The notes: generated by a model from the sequence alone, not told the origin. 24,675 nt of DNA from JAQGHR01 sp031411935 (GCA_031411935.1 JANOBY010000588.1:1-24675); one strand, 5' to 3'; positions 1 to 7,600 are shown, counted from the first letter of the stretch. Program-made: numbers and translations.

Positions 1-489
1 GGACTCGTCGTCCTCCGTCTTGAACGCATGCCGGGGGAGCCAGTGGAGGCCCCGATCGGCCTGGAGCAGGAACCCGGCGGGAGTCTCGACGACCAGCGGA
101 ACGAGCTCCCACACGCACGAGGACTCCGCCCCCGGCGAGCGGAAATGGACCCGCAACTCGTCGATCACGAAGGTGAATTTCTGGTCGGGCTGGATCAATG
201 CCCCCGCTCTCTGGAAACCCCAGCGATTGGCGATCCGGCGGCCCCACCGGGTCATGCAGGCCACCGTGAAGGCCCCCACGGCGACAGGGACCAAGCCCAG
301 CGCCCTTCCGAGCAACGCGGTCTCCCTCCCGACCAGCACGGCTCCAGTCCCAGCCACGAGCAGACCGGCCAGCATGGTGTAGGCCCGAACCGCCCAATGC
401 ACCTTCATGCCAAATTGGGCCTCTTGTGCGGCGTGATGCTCCCGCACGTCCCAGAGGAAAGACACCTCGATCGGCCGCTCGATCCTCAT
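1..489 (-). CDS. YcxB-like membrane protein, partial (C-terminus beyond window)
   Basis: An open frame runs from an ATG at 489 to the window edge with no stop, giving 163 residues. Two adjacent hydrophobic stretches lie near residues 36-54 and 61-80, followed by a soluble part containing FVIDELRVHF and a run ending WLPRHAF. This layout (N-terminal helix pair, then a beta-rich domain that reads like a PH-type fold) matches YcxB-like C-terminal-domain proteins, whose function is unknown. A purine-rich GGGGG stretch precedes the ATG. The start is 24 bases after the prmC stop, so it is probably co-transcribed with prmC. The family assignment is from pattern recall and moderately sure; the reading frame itself is well supported by codon use and absence of stops. 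Confidence 0.72.
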   Translation of the reverse strand, partial: MRIERPIEVSFLWDVREHHAAQEAQFGMKVHWAVRAYTMLAGLLVAGTGAVLVGRETALLGRALGLVPVAVGAFTVACMTRWGRRIANRWGFQRAGALIQPDQKFTFVIDELRVHFRSPGAESSCVWELVPLVVETPAGFLLQADRGLHWLPRHAFKTEDDES

Positions 490-513
490 CGGCTCCGTCC
501 CCCTTGTTGCCCC

Positions 514-1392
514 TTAGCGCGATCGAAAGGCGCGGATCACGCGAGGCTGGTTGGCGGCGTCCCTGAGGGTGAGCGGGTCCGACCACTCCTGACGGGCGGC
601 AATCAGGGCGAGCACCGCAGGCCCCTGCGAGGAGCCGATCTCCACAGCGAGCGAGCCCCCGGGCGCGAGGATCGCCGCCGCTTCGTCGATGAGGCGGACG
701 TAGAAGTCGAGCCCTTCGTCACCTCCGTCCAGCGCCAGGCGTGGCTCATAGTCCCGCACACCCGGCTCGAGGGCGGCGATCTCGGCCGAGGGAATGTATG
801 GCGGATTTGACACGATCAGGTCGAAGGGCTTCTCGCCCGAGATCGGAGCCAGCAGGTCGCCGTGGCGGAACTCCACGCGATCGGCGAGTCCAAGCGTCCT
901 GGCGTTCGCCTTCGCCACCTCCAGGGCGTCGGCGCTGATGTCGATCGCGATCACGCGAGCGGATTCATGCCGCTTGGCGATCGCCAGCGCCACGCATCCG
1001 GAGCCGGTCCCCACGTCCACGACCGCCGGTGACGTCTTCCCCTTCAGGCGTTCCAGCGCCTCGACCACCAGGGTCTCGGTGTCGGGCCGGGGGATGAGGA
1101 CGGCGGGCGAGACGGTGAACGGGAGCGAGAAGAATTCCTGGTGACCCACGAGGTAGGCGACGGGCATCCCCTCGGAGCGCTTCTTCACGAGGTCGCGAAA
1201 GCGGGCTCGGTCTCGCTCGCTGATCTCGTCCTCGAAATGGGTGTAGAGCTTCACGCGGGGCCATTCCAGCACATGCGCGAGCAGGACCTCGGCCTCGAGT
1301 CGGGGGCTTTCCGAGCCCTTCTTCTTGAGAAAATTGGCCGTCCAGGTGAGCAGGCGGCCGATCGTCCATCGCTCTTCGGATTCTCCGGGCAT
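514..1392 (-). CDS. prmC: Peptide chain release factor N5-glutamine methyltransferase
   Basis: The 292-residue product transfers a methyl group from S-adenosylmethionine to the glutamine of the GGQ motif in release factors RF1/RF2, improving peptide release in the cytoplasm. An N-terminal helical domain (about residues 1-85) is followed by a Rossmann-like methyltransferase domain. The SAM-binding motif DVGTGSGCVALA starts at residue 126, and the catalytic NPPY tetrad, which binds the substrate glutamine, is at 196-199 within LIVSNPPYIP. Length is typical of the family. It lies 45 bases downstream of prfA, its substrate gene, the usual bacterial pairing. Nothing is missing or unusual in the sequence. 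Confidence 0.97.
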   Translation of the reverse strand: MPGESEERWTIGRLLTWTANFLKKKGSESPRLEAEVLLAHVLEWPRVKLYTHFEDEISERDRARFRDLVKKRSEGMPVAYLVGHQEFFSLPFTVSPAVLIPRPDTETLVVEALERLKGKTSPAVVDVGTGSGCVALAIAKRHESARVIAIDISADALEVAKANARTLGLADRVEFRHGDLLAPISGEKPFDLIVSNPPYIPSAEIAALEPGVRDYEPRLALDGGDEGLDFYVRLIDEAAAILAPGGSLAVEIGSSQGPAVLALIAARQEWSDPLTLRDAANQPRVIRAFRSR

Positions 1393-1437
1393 CGATCCCT
1401 CTTCCGACAGGAGGCCGTGGGCTCGTTCGTCACTCTG

Positions 1438-2505
1438 TCAGATGTCGCCGAGCTGCTCCCGGCGGTCGTGCTCGATCAGGGCGGCGGTCACGTCCTGGAG
1501 TTCCCCCTGGATCACCCGATCGAGGTTGTACCACGTGCGGTTGATGCGGTGATCGGTCACGCGGTTCTGCGGGAAGCTGTAGGTCCGTACGCGCTGGGAG
1601 CGGTCGCCCGAGCCGATGAGGGTGCGGCGGGTCTCGGCCCGGTCGGCCTGGGCCTTCTCCTGCATCTGGTCGAAGATCCGCGACTTGAGCAGGCGCATGG
1701 CCTTGGCCTGATTCTTGTGCTGGCTGCGCTCGTCGCGGCAGAGGACGACGATGCCGGTGGGCTTGTGCGTGAGCCTCACGGCGCTCTCGGTCTTGTTCTG
1801 GTGCTGTCCGCCGGGGCCTCCGGCACGCATCACGTCGCGCTCGATGTCCTCGGGCCGGATGACCACCTCCACGTCCTCGGGCTCCGACAGCACGGCGACC
1901 GTGGCCGCCGAGGTGTGGACCCGGCCCTGGGTCTCGGTTTCCGGAACACGCTGGACGCGGTGCCCGCCCGACTCGAACTGGAGGTGCCGGAACGCCCCGT
2001 CGCCGCTCACGCCGAAGGTCGCCTCGCGGAACCCGCCGAGCTCGGTCGGCACGAGCTCGAAGGGCTCGAACTGCCACCGCATGGTCTCGGCGTACCGGCG
2101 GTACATCTCGAAGAGGTCGCGGGCAAAGAGCGCGGCCTCGTCGCCCCCGGTGCCGGCGCGGATCTCGATGATCAGCCCGGCACGATCGGCCCCGGCGGTG
2201 CGATCATAGATCAGGTCGCGCAGGTTCTCGCCGGTCTCCGCCTCCTGGCGGCGGAGTTCTTCGAGCTCGGCCTCGGCATATTGCTTCATCTCGCCGTCGG
2301 TCTCGGCGTCGAGCAGGGCCCGGGCCTCGGCGATCAGGCGGCCGAACTCCAGGTAGCGGCCATAAGGCTGCGCGACCTTGGCCAGCACGCCACGCTCCTT
2401 GGCCAGCGACGCGACCCTCGCCGGGTCGGACGAGACCGACGGATCGAGCAGGGCCTTCTCGATCTCCAGGTACCGCTGGTAATCCGCGTGAAGCTTCTCG
2501 AACAC
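1438..2505 (-). CDS. prfA: Peptide chain release factor 1 (RF1)
   Basis: RF1 recognises UAA and UAG stop codons and triggers hydrolysis of peptidyl-tRNA in the ribosome. I chose the GTG at 2505, giving 355 residues. The frame stays open upstream to 2691, but that stretch overlaps the end of the neighbouring SUKH gene and has no RF1-like sequence, whereas homology begins at VFEKLHADYQ. With this start the codon-recognition tripeptide is PET at 188-190 (PxT in the family) in RVPETETQGR, and the catalytic GGQ is at 232-234 in AGGPGGQHQNK; these positions match E. coli RF1 almost exactly. It is followed by prmC, which methylates the GGQ glutamine. Confidence 0.96.
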   Translation of the reverse strand: MFEKLHADYQRYLEIEKALLDPSVSSDPARVASLAKERGVLAKVAQPYGRYLEFGRLIAEARALLDAETDGEMKQYAEAELEELRRQEAETGENLRDLIYDRTAGADRAGLIIEIRAGTGGDEAALFARDLFEMYRRYAETMRWQFEPFELVPTELGGFREATFGVSGDGAFRHLQFESGGHRVQRVPETETQGRVHTSAATVAVLSEPEDVEVVIRPEDIERDVMRAGGPGGQHQNKTESAVRLTHKPTGIVVLCRDERSQHKNQAKAMRLLKSRIFDQMQEKAQADRAETRRTLIGSGDRSQRVRTYSFPQNRVTDHRINRTWYNLDRVIQGELQDVTAALIEHDRREQLGDI

Positions 2506-2567
2506 GAGCCACCGGAGGCGAGAGACCCAGGATCGGGGAAAGACGTGGCGACCGCGTGTTCGCGAAG

Positions 2568-3020
2568 CTAGGCGAGGCTCTGGAGGAACCGGGCGAAGGT
2601 CGGGGCCAGCGGGACGACCTGACCTGACTCGCGGATCAGGTACGAGACCGTCGGGCTCGAAGCCGACCGATCGTCGCGATAGTCCAGGCACACATAATTG
2701 CCCTCGCCATCGTTGATGATCGGGATCAGCCCCTCGGGCCGCTTGCCCGCCAGATCCAGGTCGTTCACGGTGTCGAGCAGGTTCTCGGAGTCCTGCGGGT
2801 CGAGCGTGATGAGCAGGCCGACCGACCGAGGTTCGGGGGCAGGTCCCCCAAGGTCGATGGTGAAGCCGGCTGGCTCAGGTGCCCCCCCGCCGTTCTCCTT
2901 GACGCACGCGCGATAGTCGGCGGGGAAGGTGACGCCCAGCACGCGCTCGACGTGCTTCACGGCCTTCTCCGACGACGGTTCCGCGGCATATCGCCAGAGG
3001 GGCCCGGTGTCCGACGGCAT
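2568..3020 (-). CDS. SMI1/KNR4 (SUKH) family protein
   Basis: A 150-residue cytoplasmic protein with no signal peptide or membrane segment. The N-terminal helix and GVTFPADYRACVKENGGG loop, and the later LIPIINDGEGNYVCLDYR stretch, are characteristic of the SUKH superfamily. Members include yeast Smi1/Knr4 and many bacterial immunity proteins of polymorphic and contact-dependent toxin systems. No toxin gene is adjacent; instead the gene sits between rpmE (126 bases upstream) and prfA (62 bases downstream) on the same strand. Its role here is therefore open: orphan immunity protein or housekeeping adaptor. The ATG at 3020 is used; a GGAGAGG run lies rather far (about 11 bases) upstream of it. 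Confidence 0.88.
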   Translation of the reverse strand: MPSDTGPLWRYAAEPSSEKAVKHVERVLGVTFPADYRACVKENGGGAPEPAGFTIDLGGPAPEPRSVGLLITLDPQDSENLLDTVNDLDLAGKRPEGLIPIINDGEGNYVCLDYRDDRSASSPTVSYLIRESGQVVPLAPTFARFLQSLA

Positions 3021-3145
3021 GACTGGGAAATCCTCTCCAGACGGGCGGCACCCAGGGCGAGTGCCCGGGTAGGAGCCGGAGGGGCCTCCGGACGCTGAAC
3101 CCTGGCACTCCGCCGCGAGGGGCTCGGTCGAATCGCGCGAGGGGC

Positions 3146-3439
3146 TTAGCCCTCGGTCGTCTCGGGGGCCGGGGCCTCGTCCTTGTTCTTGCCGTACTTG
3201 CCCTTGTACTTGTTGGCGAAGCGGGTCAGGCGGCTGTCATCGCTCGAAGCCCGGGTCTTGCCGGTATAGAACGGGTGCGAGGCGCTCGATACGTCGACCG
3301 TGACCAGCGGATACTCGTTGCCGTCTTCCCAGGTGACCTTCTGGTTCGTGCGGACGGTGGACCGGGTCAGGAACGAGAAGTTCGCCGAGGCGTCACGAAA
3401 GACGACCTCACGATACTGGGGATGGATGCCGTCTTTCAT
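3146..3439 (-). CDS. rpmE2: 50S ribosomal protein L31, type B
   Basis: The 97-residue product belongs to the large ribosomal subunit. It begins MKDGIHPQYREVVFRD and contains HPFYTGKTR, both hallmarks of L31. It has no cysteine, so it lacks the zinc ribbon of the classical form and is the zinc-independent type B (YkgM/RpmE2-like). Type B proteins are longer than the zinc type, as here, and the C-terminus is lysine-rich with an acidic tail. I chose the ATG at 3439; a longer frame to 3457 adds six residues without homology. A GGAAGGG ribosome-binding site lies upstream. It heads the prfA-prmC cluster. Confidence 0.95.
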   Translation of the reverse strand: MKDGIHPQYREVVFRDASANFSFLTRSTVRTNQKVTWEDGNEYPLVTVDVSSASHPFYTGKTRASSDDSRLTRFANKYKGKYGKNKDEAPAPETTEG

Positions 3440-3520
3440 CGCGCAAAGCCCTTCCAATCAAGCGGACAAGGCCCAGACACGGGATCGCACGCGCGGCGTC
3501 CCGACTGTTTGGGGCCTTTT

Positions 3521-3526
3521 AGACTA
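3521..3526 (-). promoter_or_regulatory. Candidate -10 element for rpmE and the prfA cluster
   Basis: On the minus strand TAGTCT is followed by AAAAGG, about 80 bases before the rpmE start, in the 235-base gap that holds no gene. No good -35 hexamer is seen 16-18 bases upstream (TCGCGT). The same TAGTCTAAA string occurs in the dapF/S2P divergent promoter. This is a sequence match only. Confidence 0.3.
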
Positions 3527-3674
3527 TCAAAGGCTAGCGGATTACGCGAGGGGCGATCGACTGACCTTTGCCAACTCGGCCATCGTGAACGGTCACCGCC
3601 CCGTCGGTTCAACCGAGGTTTCCATTCGAATAGGGCAACCCAGGATGGGGCCCGCTGCGGCACGAGACCAGCCT

Positions 3675-4229
3675 CTACTGGTCCCGTCGCTCCTTCGCTT
3701 TCTCCCGTGCCCGATTGTACATCGGAATGACCGATTTCTGGGCGAACTCGCGGTTGGCCCATTCGTCGAGCAGCGGAAAGGTATTGAACTCTTTCTGATG
3801 CTCCAGCCACCAAAAGTAAAGGTCGCCTGCGAAATAGACTTTGCCCTGCTTGACCTCAACAACCGGAAAATCCGGCCCGAGAATGGTTGCCGCGTGCCTA
3901 CCTACCTCGGAGTCAACAGGGATGCCCCCCCCGACCTGGACGACCACCGAGAAGACCAGACGGGAGGGGGCCCGTTTGTCCTTCGCCTTCAAGCCCCGGC
4001 CCAGGGCAGCAACAAAAGCGGCCCCTTCACGATTAATGTCGGCCACAAGCGACTTCTCGCCTTTGGCGAAGCGGTCCCATTTGACCAGATACGCGTCAAT
4101 GAGCTCGATGTCTTGGTCCATCCGCTTCTTGTCCTCCTGGACGAAAGGAGCGGATTGAAAGCCGACGAACGCTTCAGCGTCCGACCAACAAGCGGCGATC
4201 ATCGCGATCTGCAGAATCGAAAGCCTCAT
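3675..4229 (-). CDS. Secreted protein of unknown function
   Basis: I do not recognise this 184-residue protein. The N-terminus MRLSILQIAMIAACWSDAEA resembles a short signal peptide with an AEA cleavage site, so export is likely. The mature part is mixed alpha/beta: a charged helical stretch (about residues 30-90), a beta-like segment (SRLVFSVVVQVGGGIPVD), then DLYFWWLEHQKEF and a basic C-terminal helix. The ATG at 4229 is preceded by GGAGGGAG at ideal spacing; the frame extends further upstream but would overlap the toxin gene. It begins 25 bases after the toxin stop, so all three genes of this block may form one transcript. Its base composition is less GC-rich than its neighbours, hinting at transfer. 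Confidence 0.75.
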   Translation of the reverse strand: MRLSILQIAMIAACWSDAEAFVGFQSAPFVQEDKKRMDQDIELIDAYLVKWDRFAKGEKSLVADINREGAAFVAALGRGLKAKDKRAPSRLVFSVVVQVGGGIPVDSEVGRHAATILGPDFPVVEVKQGKVYFAGDLYFWWLEHQKEFNTFPLLDEWANREFAQKSVIPMYNRAREKAKERRDQ

Positions 4230-4254
4230 CGCCGAACTCCCTCCGCTCGACCTG

Positions 4255-4554
4255 TCACTCAAGCCGCCGTCGCCACTTCCGCGGATCCTGGGAGGTATGG
4301 AACAAGCCGAACACAATCACCTTGCTGTCGACGACTTCGTAGTAGACGGCGTACGGGAATCGCCTCAGCAGGGCACGGCGATACGACAGGTGGACGATCT
4401 CGTGCAGATTCGGGCGGCGCAGGATGGCCTGGAGGCAGGCGTCGACCCGGCTCAACAAGGCCTCGCCAAGTCCGGCCCGGCGATCCTCGTACCAGGCGTA
4501 GGCTTCCTCGAGATCTCGTTGAGCCTCCGGAGCGATGACCAGCTCAACGGCCAT
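4255..4554 (-). CDS. ParE/RelE-family toxin of a toxin-antitoxin pair
   Basis: A 99-residue basic protein of the ParE/RelE superfamily. It starts MAVELVIAPEAQRDLEEAYA, typical of the first strand and helix, and ends with the family-type strand run YAVYYEVVDSKVIVFGLFHT and the tail QDPRKWRRRLE. Relatives act either as gyrase poisons (ParE) or mRNA interferases (RelE); the sequence does not say which. The ATG at 4554 overlaps the antitoxin stop by 11 bases, the coupling usual for these modules, which supports this start over a longer frame beginning at 4638. All recognisable family positions appear intact, so it may be active. Confidence 0.88.
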   Translation of the reverse strand: MAVELVIAPEAQRDLEEAYAWYEDRRAGLGEALLSRVDACLQAILRRPNLHEIVHLSYRRALLRRFPYAVYYEVVDSKVIVFGLFHTSQDPRKWRRRLE

Positions 4555-4768
4555 GATGACTTCGGACGCGCTTCTGGACCTCGTCCCATGTCGATCCGGA
4601 AGCGGGGTTCTCAAGTAAGTTCGCCTTACGGCGCTCAAGCTCGACTTTGTGCCAGTCGAGGACCGGGACCGCCTCGGGCGTGGCTGCGAGATCGTCCCAC
4701 AGATCTTCCACCAACTGGAGCTTTTCGGAGGGGCTCAGGTCGAAGACCGAGGTCGTGTCCTTACTCAT
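4544..4768 (-). CDS. Antitoxin, putative addiction module component (PF09720 type)
   Basis: The 74-residue product matches the small acidic addiction-module components paired with ParE-type toxins. The LSPSEKLQLVEDLWDDL segment (residues 11-27) and the ENPASGSTWDEVQKR tail (from about residue 53) are the family's two conserved blocks. It would neutralise the toxin encoded immediately downstream, whose start it overlaps. The ATG at 4768 is preceded by GGAGGG; an upstream ATG at 4801 would add 11 unrelated residues. By analogy with related modules the pair may repress its own promoter in the 149-base gap upstream, but I see no clear operator. Confidence 0.87.
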   Translation of the reverse strand: MSKDTTSVFDLSPSEKLQLVEDLWDDLAATPEAVPVLDWHKVELERRKANLLENPASGSTWDEVQKRVRSHHGR

Positions 4769-4917
4769 CGAGAAACCCTCCGAAGAGTAGCATTTCGTCA
4801 CGCATTGAGTTTGGCATTCGCGATTGAGCCTTGCAAGCGATTCCGAGCCGATGAGGCTTTGCGAGAGGTCGCCTCAACGACCTTTCGTCTGGAGCGACAC
4901 CGGGTTGATCGTCGAAC

Positions 4918-5460
4918 TCACTTCGCCGGCAGGGGCTTTCCGGCCAGCAGGGCCTCGACGGCCTTTTCGACCTGCTCGTAGGTGAACTGGTTGTCGGGGT
5001 CGTCCATCGTGAAGCGGCGGATCTCCTTGCCGTCGGGGCCGAAGAGGAACACGGCGGGGATGGCCGAGATGTCCAGGCGTTCGAACCCGGCCCCGTACTC
5101 CTCGTCGATGTAGTAGTTGGCGAAGGTGGCCTTCTTCTCCTTCAGGAAGTCCTCGGCCGACTTCAGGGCGACCTTGTCCTCGATGTCGTCCAGCGACAGG
5201 GAGATCACGGCCAGGCCCTTGGGGCCGTACTTCGTGTGCATCTCGACGAGGTGCGGAAAGTTCTCCTTGCACGGGGCGCAGTTGCTGGCCCAGGCGTCGA
5301 TGATCGTGAACTTCGCCTTGTTCGGGTTGGCGGCGAGCTGGGCCTTGAGGGCCTCGAACTTGATCGGCGTGAACTTGACCGGCTCGCCCGCGATCGCGGG
5401 GACGGCCAGGATGAGGGCGAAGGCGGGCACGAACTGGAGGAGGCGACGGGCGAGGGGCAT
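4918..5460 (-). CDS. TlpA-like periplasmic thioredoxin-fold protein
   Basis: A 180-residue exported protein. Residues 1-24 form a signal peptide (MPLARRLLQF, then a hydrophobic core, ending PAIA). The mature part is a thioredoxin fold with the active site CAPC at 61-64 in WASNCAPCKENFP, and the cis-proline loop in ISAIPAVFLFGPDGKE. Members of the TlpA/ResA group reduce or isomerise disulfides outside the cytoplasm, for example during cytochrome c maturation; the substrate here is unknown. The ATG at 5460 is preceded by AAGGAA. It lies downstream of another thioredoxin-fold gene on the same strand, with a strong hairpin between them. Confidence 0.9.
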   Translation of the reverse strand: MPLARRLLQFVPAFALILAVPAIAGEPVKFTPIKFEALKAQLAANPNKAKFTIIDAWASNCAPCKENFPHLVEMHTKYGPKGLAVISLSLDDIEDKVALKSAEDFLKEKKATFANYYIDEEYGAGFERLDISAIPAVFLFGPDGKEIRRFTMDDPDNQFTYEQVEKAVEALLAGKPLPAK

Positions 5461-5526
5461 GTCCGGTTCCTTGTCGATCGAGGGGAGACCCGGGGAGCTC
5501 ACTCGATGTGGCCCGGGCGCGAAAAC

Positions 5527-5558
5527 GCCCGCCGCCGAGGGATGGATCGGGGGCGGGC
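5527..5558 (-). terminator. Hairpin between the two thioredoxin-fold genes
   Basis: Twelve-base arms (GCCCGCCCCCGA and its partner) pair with one mismatch around an 8-base loop; on the minus strand GTTTTCG follows. It lies 63 bases after the peroxiredoxin-like gene's stop and most simply ends that transcript. A TAGAAT hexamer just upstream (5565-5570) could instead be a -10 for the TlpA-like gene, which would put the hairpin at the 5' end of its mRNA. Confidence 0.55.
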
Positions 5559-5620
5559 ATCAGGATTCTAGGTGCGTTCGGCCCGAAATCTTGCGAAATC
5601 GGTCCGACCGTGGCCTGCGA

Positions 5621-6244
5621 TTACTTCTTGTCGTAGCTCACGCCGCAGCCCACGGGACGGGTCTCGGTGACCTCGACGTCCTTGCCCGAGAGCAGGGCGT
5701 TGACGGCGTCCTTCACGTAGGTCTTCTTGACGCTGTTCTCGTTGGCATTGTCGTCGAGGGCGCCCATATAGCGGATCTTGCGCTCCTTGTCGAGCACGAA
5801 GAACTGCGGGGTGTTGGTCGCCCCGTAGTCGCGGCCGATCTGCTGGGTCTCGTCGAACCCGTACACGTAGTTGAACTTCTTGTCGTCGCCCTTGAGGCGC
5901 TCCTTGATGGCGGCGAGGTCGTCGCTCTTGCGCTGACCCGAGCCGGTCACGGCCACGCCGACGACCTTCACGCTCTTGCCCTTCATGTCGTCGACGAGCT
6001 GCTGGACGCGGTCTTCGTACTGGACGACGACCGGGCAGTGGTTGGCCAGGAAGACCAAAACGACCACATCTTCCTTCATGTCGCCCAGGCTGAGGCTGGC
6101 CTCTTCGCCCTTGGGCGTGGTGGCCGGGATGCCCGAGAAGGTGGGGGCCTTGTCCCCAACGCTGACCTTCTTGTTGTACTTGCCCGCGAGGGCGGGGCTG
6201 GCCACGAGGGCCACGGCGGCCACGGACAACAGGAACTTCCGCAT
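5621..6244 (-). CDS. Exported peroxiredoxin-like (PRX_like1 type) thioredoxin-fold protein
   Basis: A 207-residue protein with a clear signal peptide (MRKFLLSVAAVALVASPALA). The mature part resembles AhpC/TSA-type proteins of the PRX_like1 group: KVSVGDKAPTFSG at the start, FLANHCPVVVQYEDR around the presumed reactive cysteine (C70), and NTPQFFVLDKERKIRYMGA later. Only one cysteine is at the active site (CPVV instead of CxxC); a second, C200, is in the C-terminal RPVGCGVSY stretch typical of this group. It may act as a thiol peroxidase or bind a redox partner; the reaction is not established for the group. GGAGGAG precedes the ATG at 6244. A longer frame upstream lacks homology. Confidence 0.87.
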   Translation of the reverse strand: MRKFLLSVAAVALVASPALAGKYNKKVSVGDKAPTFSGIPATTPKGEEASLSLGDMKEDVVVLVFLANHCPVVVQYEDRVQQLVDDMKGKSVKVVGVAVTGSGQRKSDDLAAIKERLKGDDKKFNYVYGFDETQQIGRDYGATNTPQFFVLDKERKIRYMGALDDNANENSVKKTYVKDAVNALLSGKDVEVTETRPVGCGVSYDKK

Positions 6245-6619
6245 CGTGTTCTCTCCTCCGAGGTGGGGAAACGGGCCGGATCGTCGCGGCAAACCGGGCG
6301 ATCGCGGCGACTGGAGCTATCGCCCTAGGCGGTGCCAGGCCATCCCCGAGCACCGGCGTGTGGGTCCATGCAAACTTGCGGAGCCGAGATCGGAATCCTT
6401 ACCAACCAATGTCTCACAGGGTTTCAGCGTCCTTTCCAGGACGCCCGGCCCCAGTATCTAGGGGACTCGGCCATTTTTCTCGCCGGCCGCCACCCGACGG
6501 AGTCCGAGCATAACCCGGCCCGAGTCACCTCGTCAACGAGCAAGGCCGGATCCCGCTCGGACCATGCCGACAAAATCAATCGAGTTAGAAAACATCACGA
6601 CGAACGCCGATCGATCCGT
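6245..6619. other. Intergenic region without a recognised gene
   Basis: This 375-base gap separates the peroxiredoxin-like and ThuA-domain genes, both on the minus strand. It should hold the promoter of the former. I find no convincing hexamer pair, no RNA gene and no plausible coding frame. A short inverted pair CCGATCG/CGATCGG (6607-6613 and 6625-6631) flanks the ThuA stop codon and is followed on the minus strand by a TTTTC run some 20 bases on; it is at best a weak terminator. Confidence 0.5.
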
Positions 6620-7396
6620 TCAGCCGATCGGTCGCGTGGGCGAGGCCCAGAGCGCCGCATTGGCGATGATCTGCCGGACCGACGGGTGGAACATGATCGG
6701 GAATCCGTCGTGGCCCGGCCGGAAATAGGCCACGCGACCGCTCTCCACGGTCCAGGTGAGCCCCGAGCGGAACGTCTCGTCGTCGTTCCAGGTCGATGTG
6801 AAGACCACGCTCTCGGGCTCGGGCACGCTGAAGGGCTCGGCGAACATGGCGGTCTTGGGGATGGTAAACGGCACGATCCCCCGGGCGATCGGATGGTCCG
6901 CCGCCTGGATCTTGATGTGTTCCGGCTGGCCGTCCTCCCTCCAGGCCTTGGGGGCGCAGGCCGGGCCGAACAAGGCGCGGAACGGCTTGCTCGCGTACGA
7001 CCCGTGCAGGGCCACGAACCCGAGCTTGCCCGCCTTCACGCGATCCACGATGCTCTTGCACCGGTCCTCGGGCAGGTCGTCGTGCTTGATGCGTCCCCAC
7101 CAGACGAGCGTATCGGTGGAGTCGAGCGCCTGGTCGGACAGGCCGGCGTCGGCCTCCCCCAGGCGCCCCTCCGAGAACGCGATCTCGGGCCTCCGGCGGA
7201 GGTCCTCGCCGAGGGCCCCGGCGATGTCCTCGGGGTAGATGGATTTGGGCGCGGTTCCTTCGCACCAGACTCGCACACGCACCGGCTTCGTGACGGGCGT
7301 TTGGGCAAAAAGCGATCGGGTCAGGCCGAACGCGGCGACCGAGCCGATGAACGCTCGGCGAGGGATCCGGACCGAAGGCGCATGGTGGAGGGGCAT
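6620..7396 (-). CDS. ThuA-domain protein with twin-arginine-like signal
   Basis: A 258-residue protein with an N-terminal IPRRAFIGSVAAFGL segment that looks like a Tat signal (two arginines followed by F and a weakly hydrophobic core) and an AQT region as a possible cleavage point. The remainder matches ThuA-like (trehalose-utilisation) proteins, a glutamine-amidotransferase-like fold: RVRVWCEGT at the first strand, DTLVWWGRIKHDDLP, KLGFVALHGSY, and a C-terminal GRVAYFRPGHDGFPIMFHP. ThuA-type proteins are abundant in planctomycetes and linked to sugar metabolism, but the reaction is uncertain. It appears to be a single-gene unit, bounded downstream by a long gap and upstream by the lipoprotein gene's terminator. 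Confidence 0.88.
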   Translation of the reverse strand: MPLHHAPSVRIPRRAFIGSVAAFGLTRSLFAQTPVTKPVRVRVWCEGTAPKSIYPEDIAGALGEDLRRRPEIAFSEGRLGEADAGLSDQALDSTDTLVWWGRIKHDDLPEDRCKSIVDRVKAGKLGFVALHGSYASKPFRALFGPACAPKAWREDGQPEHIKIQAADHPIARGIVPFTIPKTAMFAEPFSVPEPESVVFTSTWNDDETFRSGLTWTVESGRVAYFRPGHDGFPIMFHPSVRQIIANAALWASPTRPIG

Positions 7397-7568
7397 GGAC
7401 GATCCGCAGGCGAGACGCGAGTACGGTGCGTCAAGGCAGGCCCGGCCCGTCTCGCTGGCCGGGGACGCAATCGCTGTGTCCCCCTAGCGTAATCCGCACG
7501 CGGAAGCCGTTGCAAGGGGCCGGGGCACCCTACGCGCAGGAAAATTCAAGAATTCTCAAACGAACACG

Positions 7569-7600
7569 GCCCGGCGCCCGGATGGGTCCGGGTGCCGGGC
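7569..7600 (-). terminator. Rho-independent-type terminator after the lipoprotein gene
   Basis: A 14-base-pair stem (GCCCGGCGCCCGGA and its partner, with a single G-U pair) closes a TGGG loop. It begins 27 bases past the lipoprotein stop on the minus strand. The following minus-strand bases (GTGTTCGTTTGAG) are only moderately T-rich. It is the strongest perfect hairpin seen in the window. Confidence 0.65.

Noticed and set aside
1141..2571. A 476-residue plus-strand open frame
   Set aside because: Antisense to prfA and prmC, both certain from catalytic motifs.
2506..2691. A 62-residue N-terminal extension of RF1
   Set aside because: It overlaps the SUKH gene, is Pro/Arg-rich and has no family similarity; the GTG at 2505 puts PxT and GGQ in standard positions.
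3076..3091. CCGGAG/CTCCGG hairpin between rpmE and the SUKH gene as a terminator
   Set aside because: Six base pairs with a C-rich, T-poor tail; no sign of termination within a co-directional cluster.
3439..3674. Possible tRNA or riboswitch in the gap before rpmE
   Set aside because: No cloverleaf, no TTCGA-type T-loop and no known leader motif; only short hairpins and a -10-like string were seen.
5117..6328. A 403-residue plus-strand open frame
   Set aside because: Antisense to the two thioredoxin-fold genes and made of leucine/valine/aspartate-rich shadow sequence.
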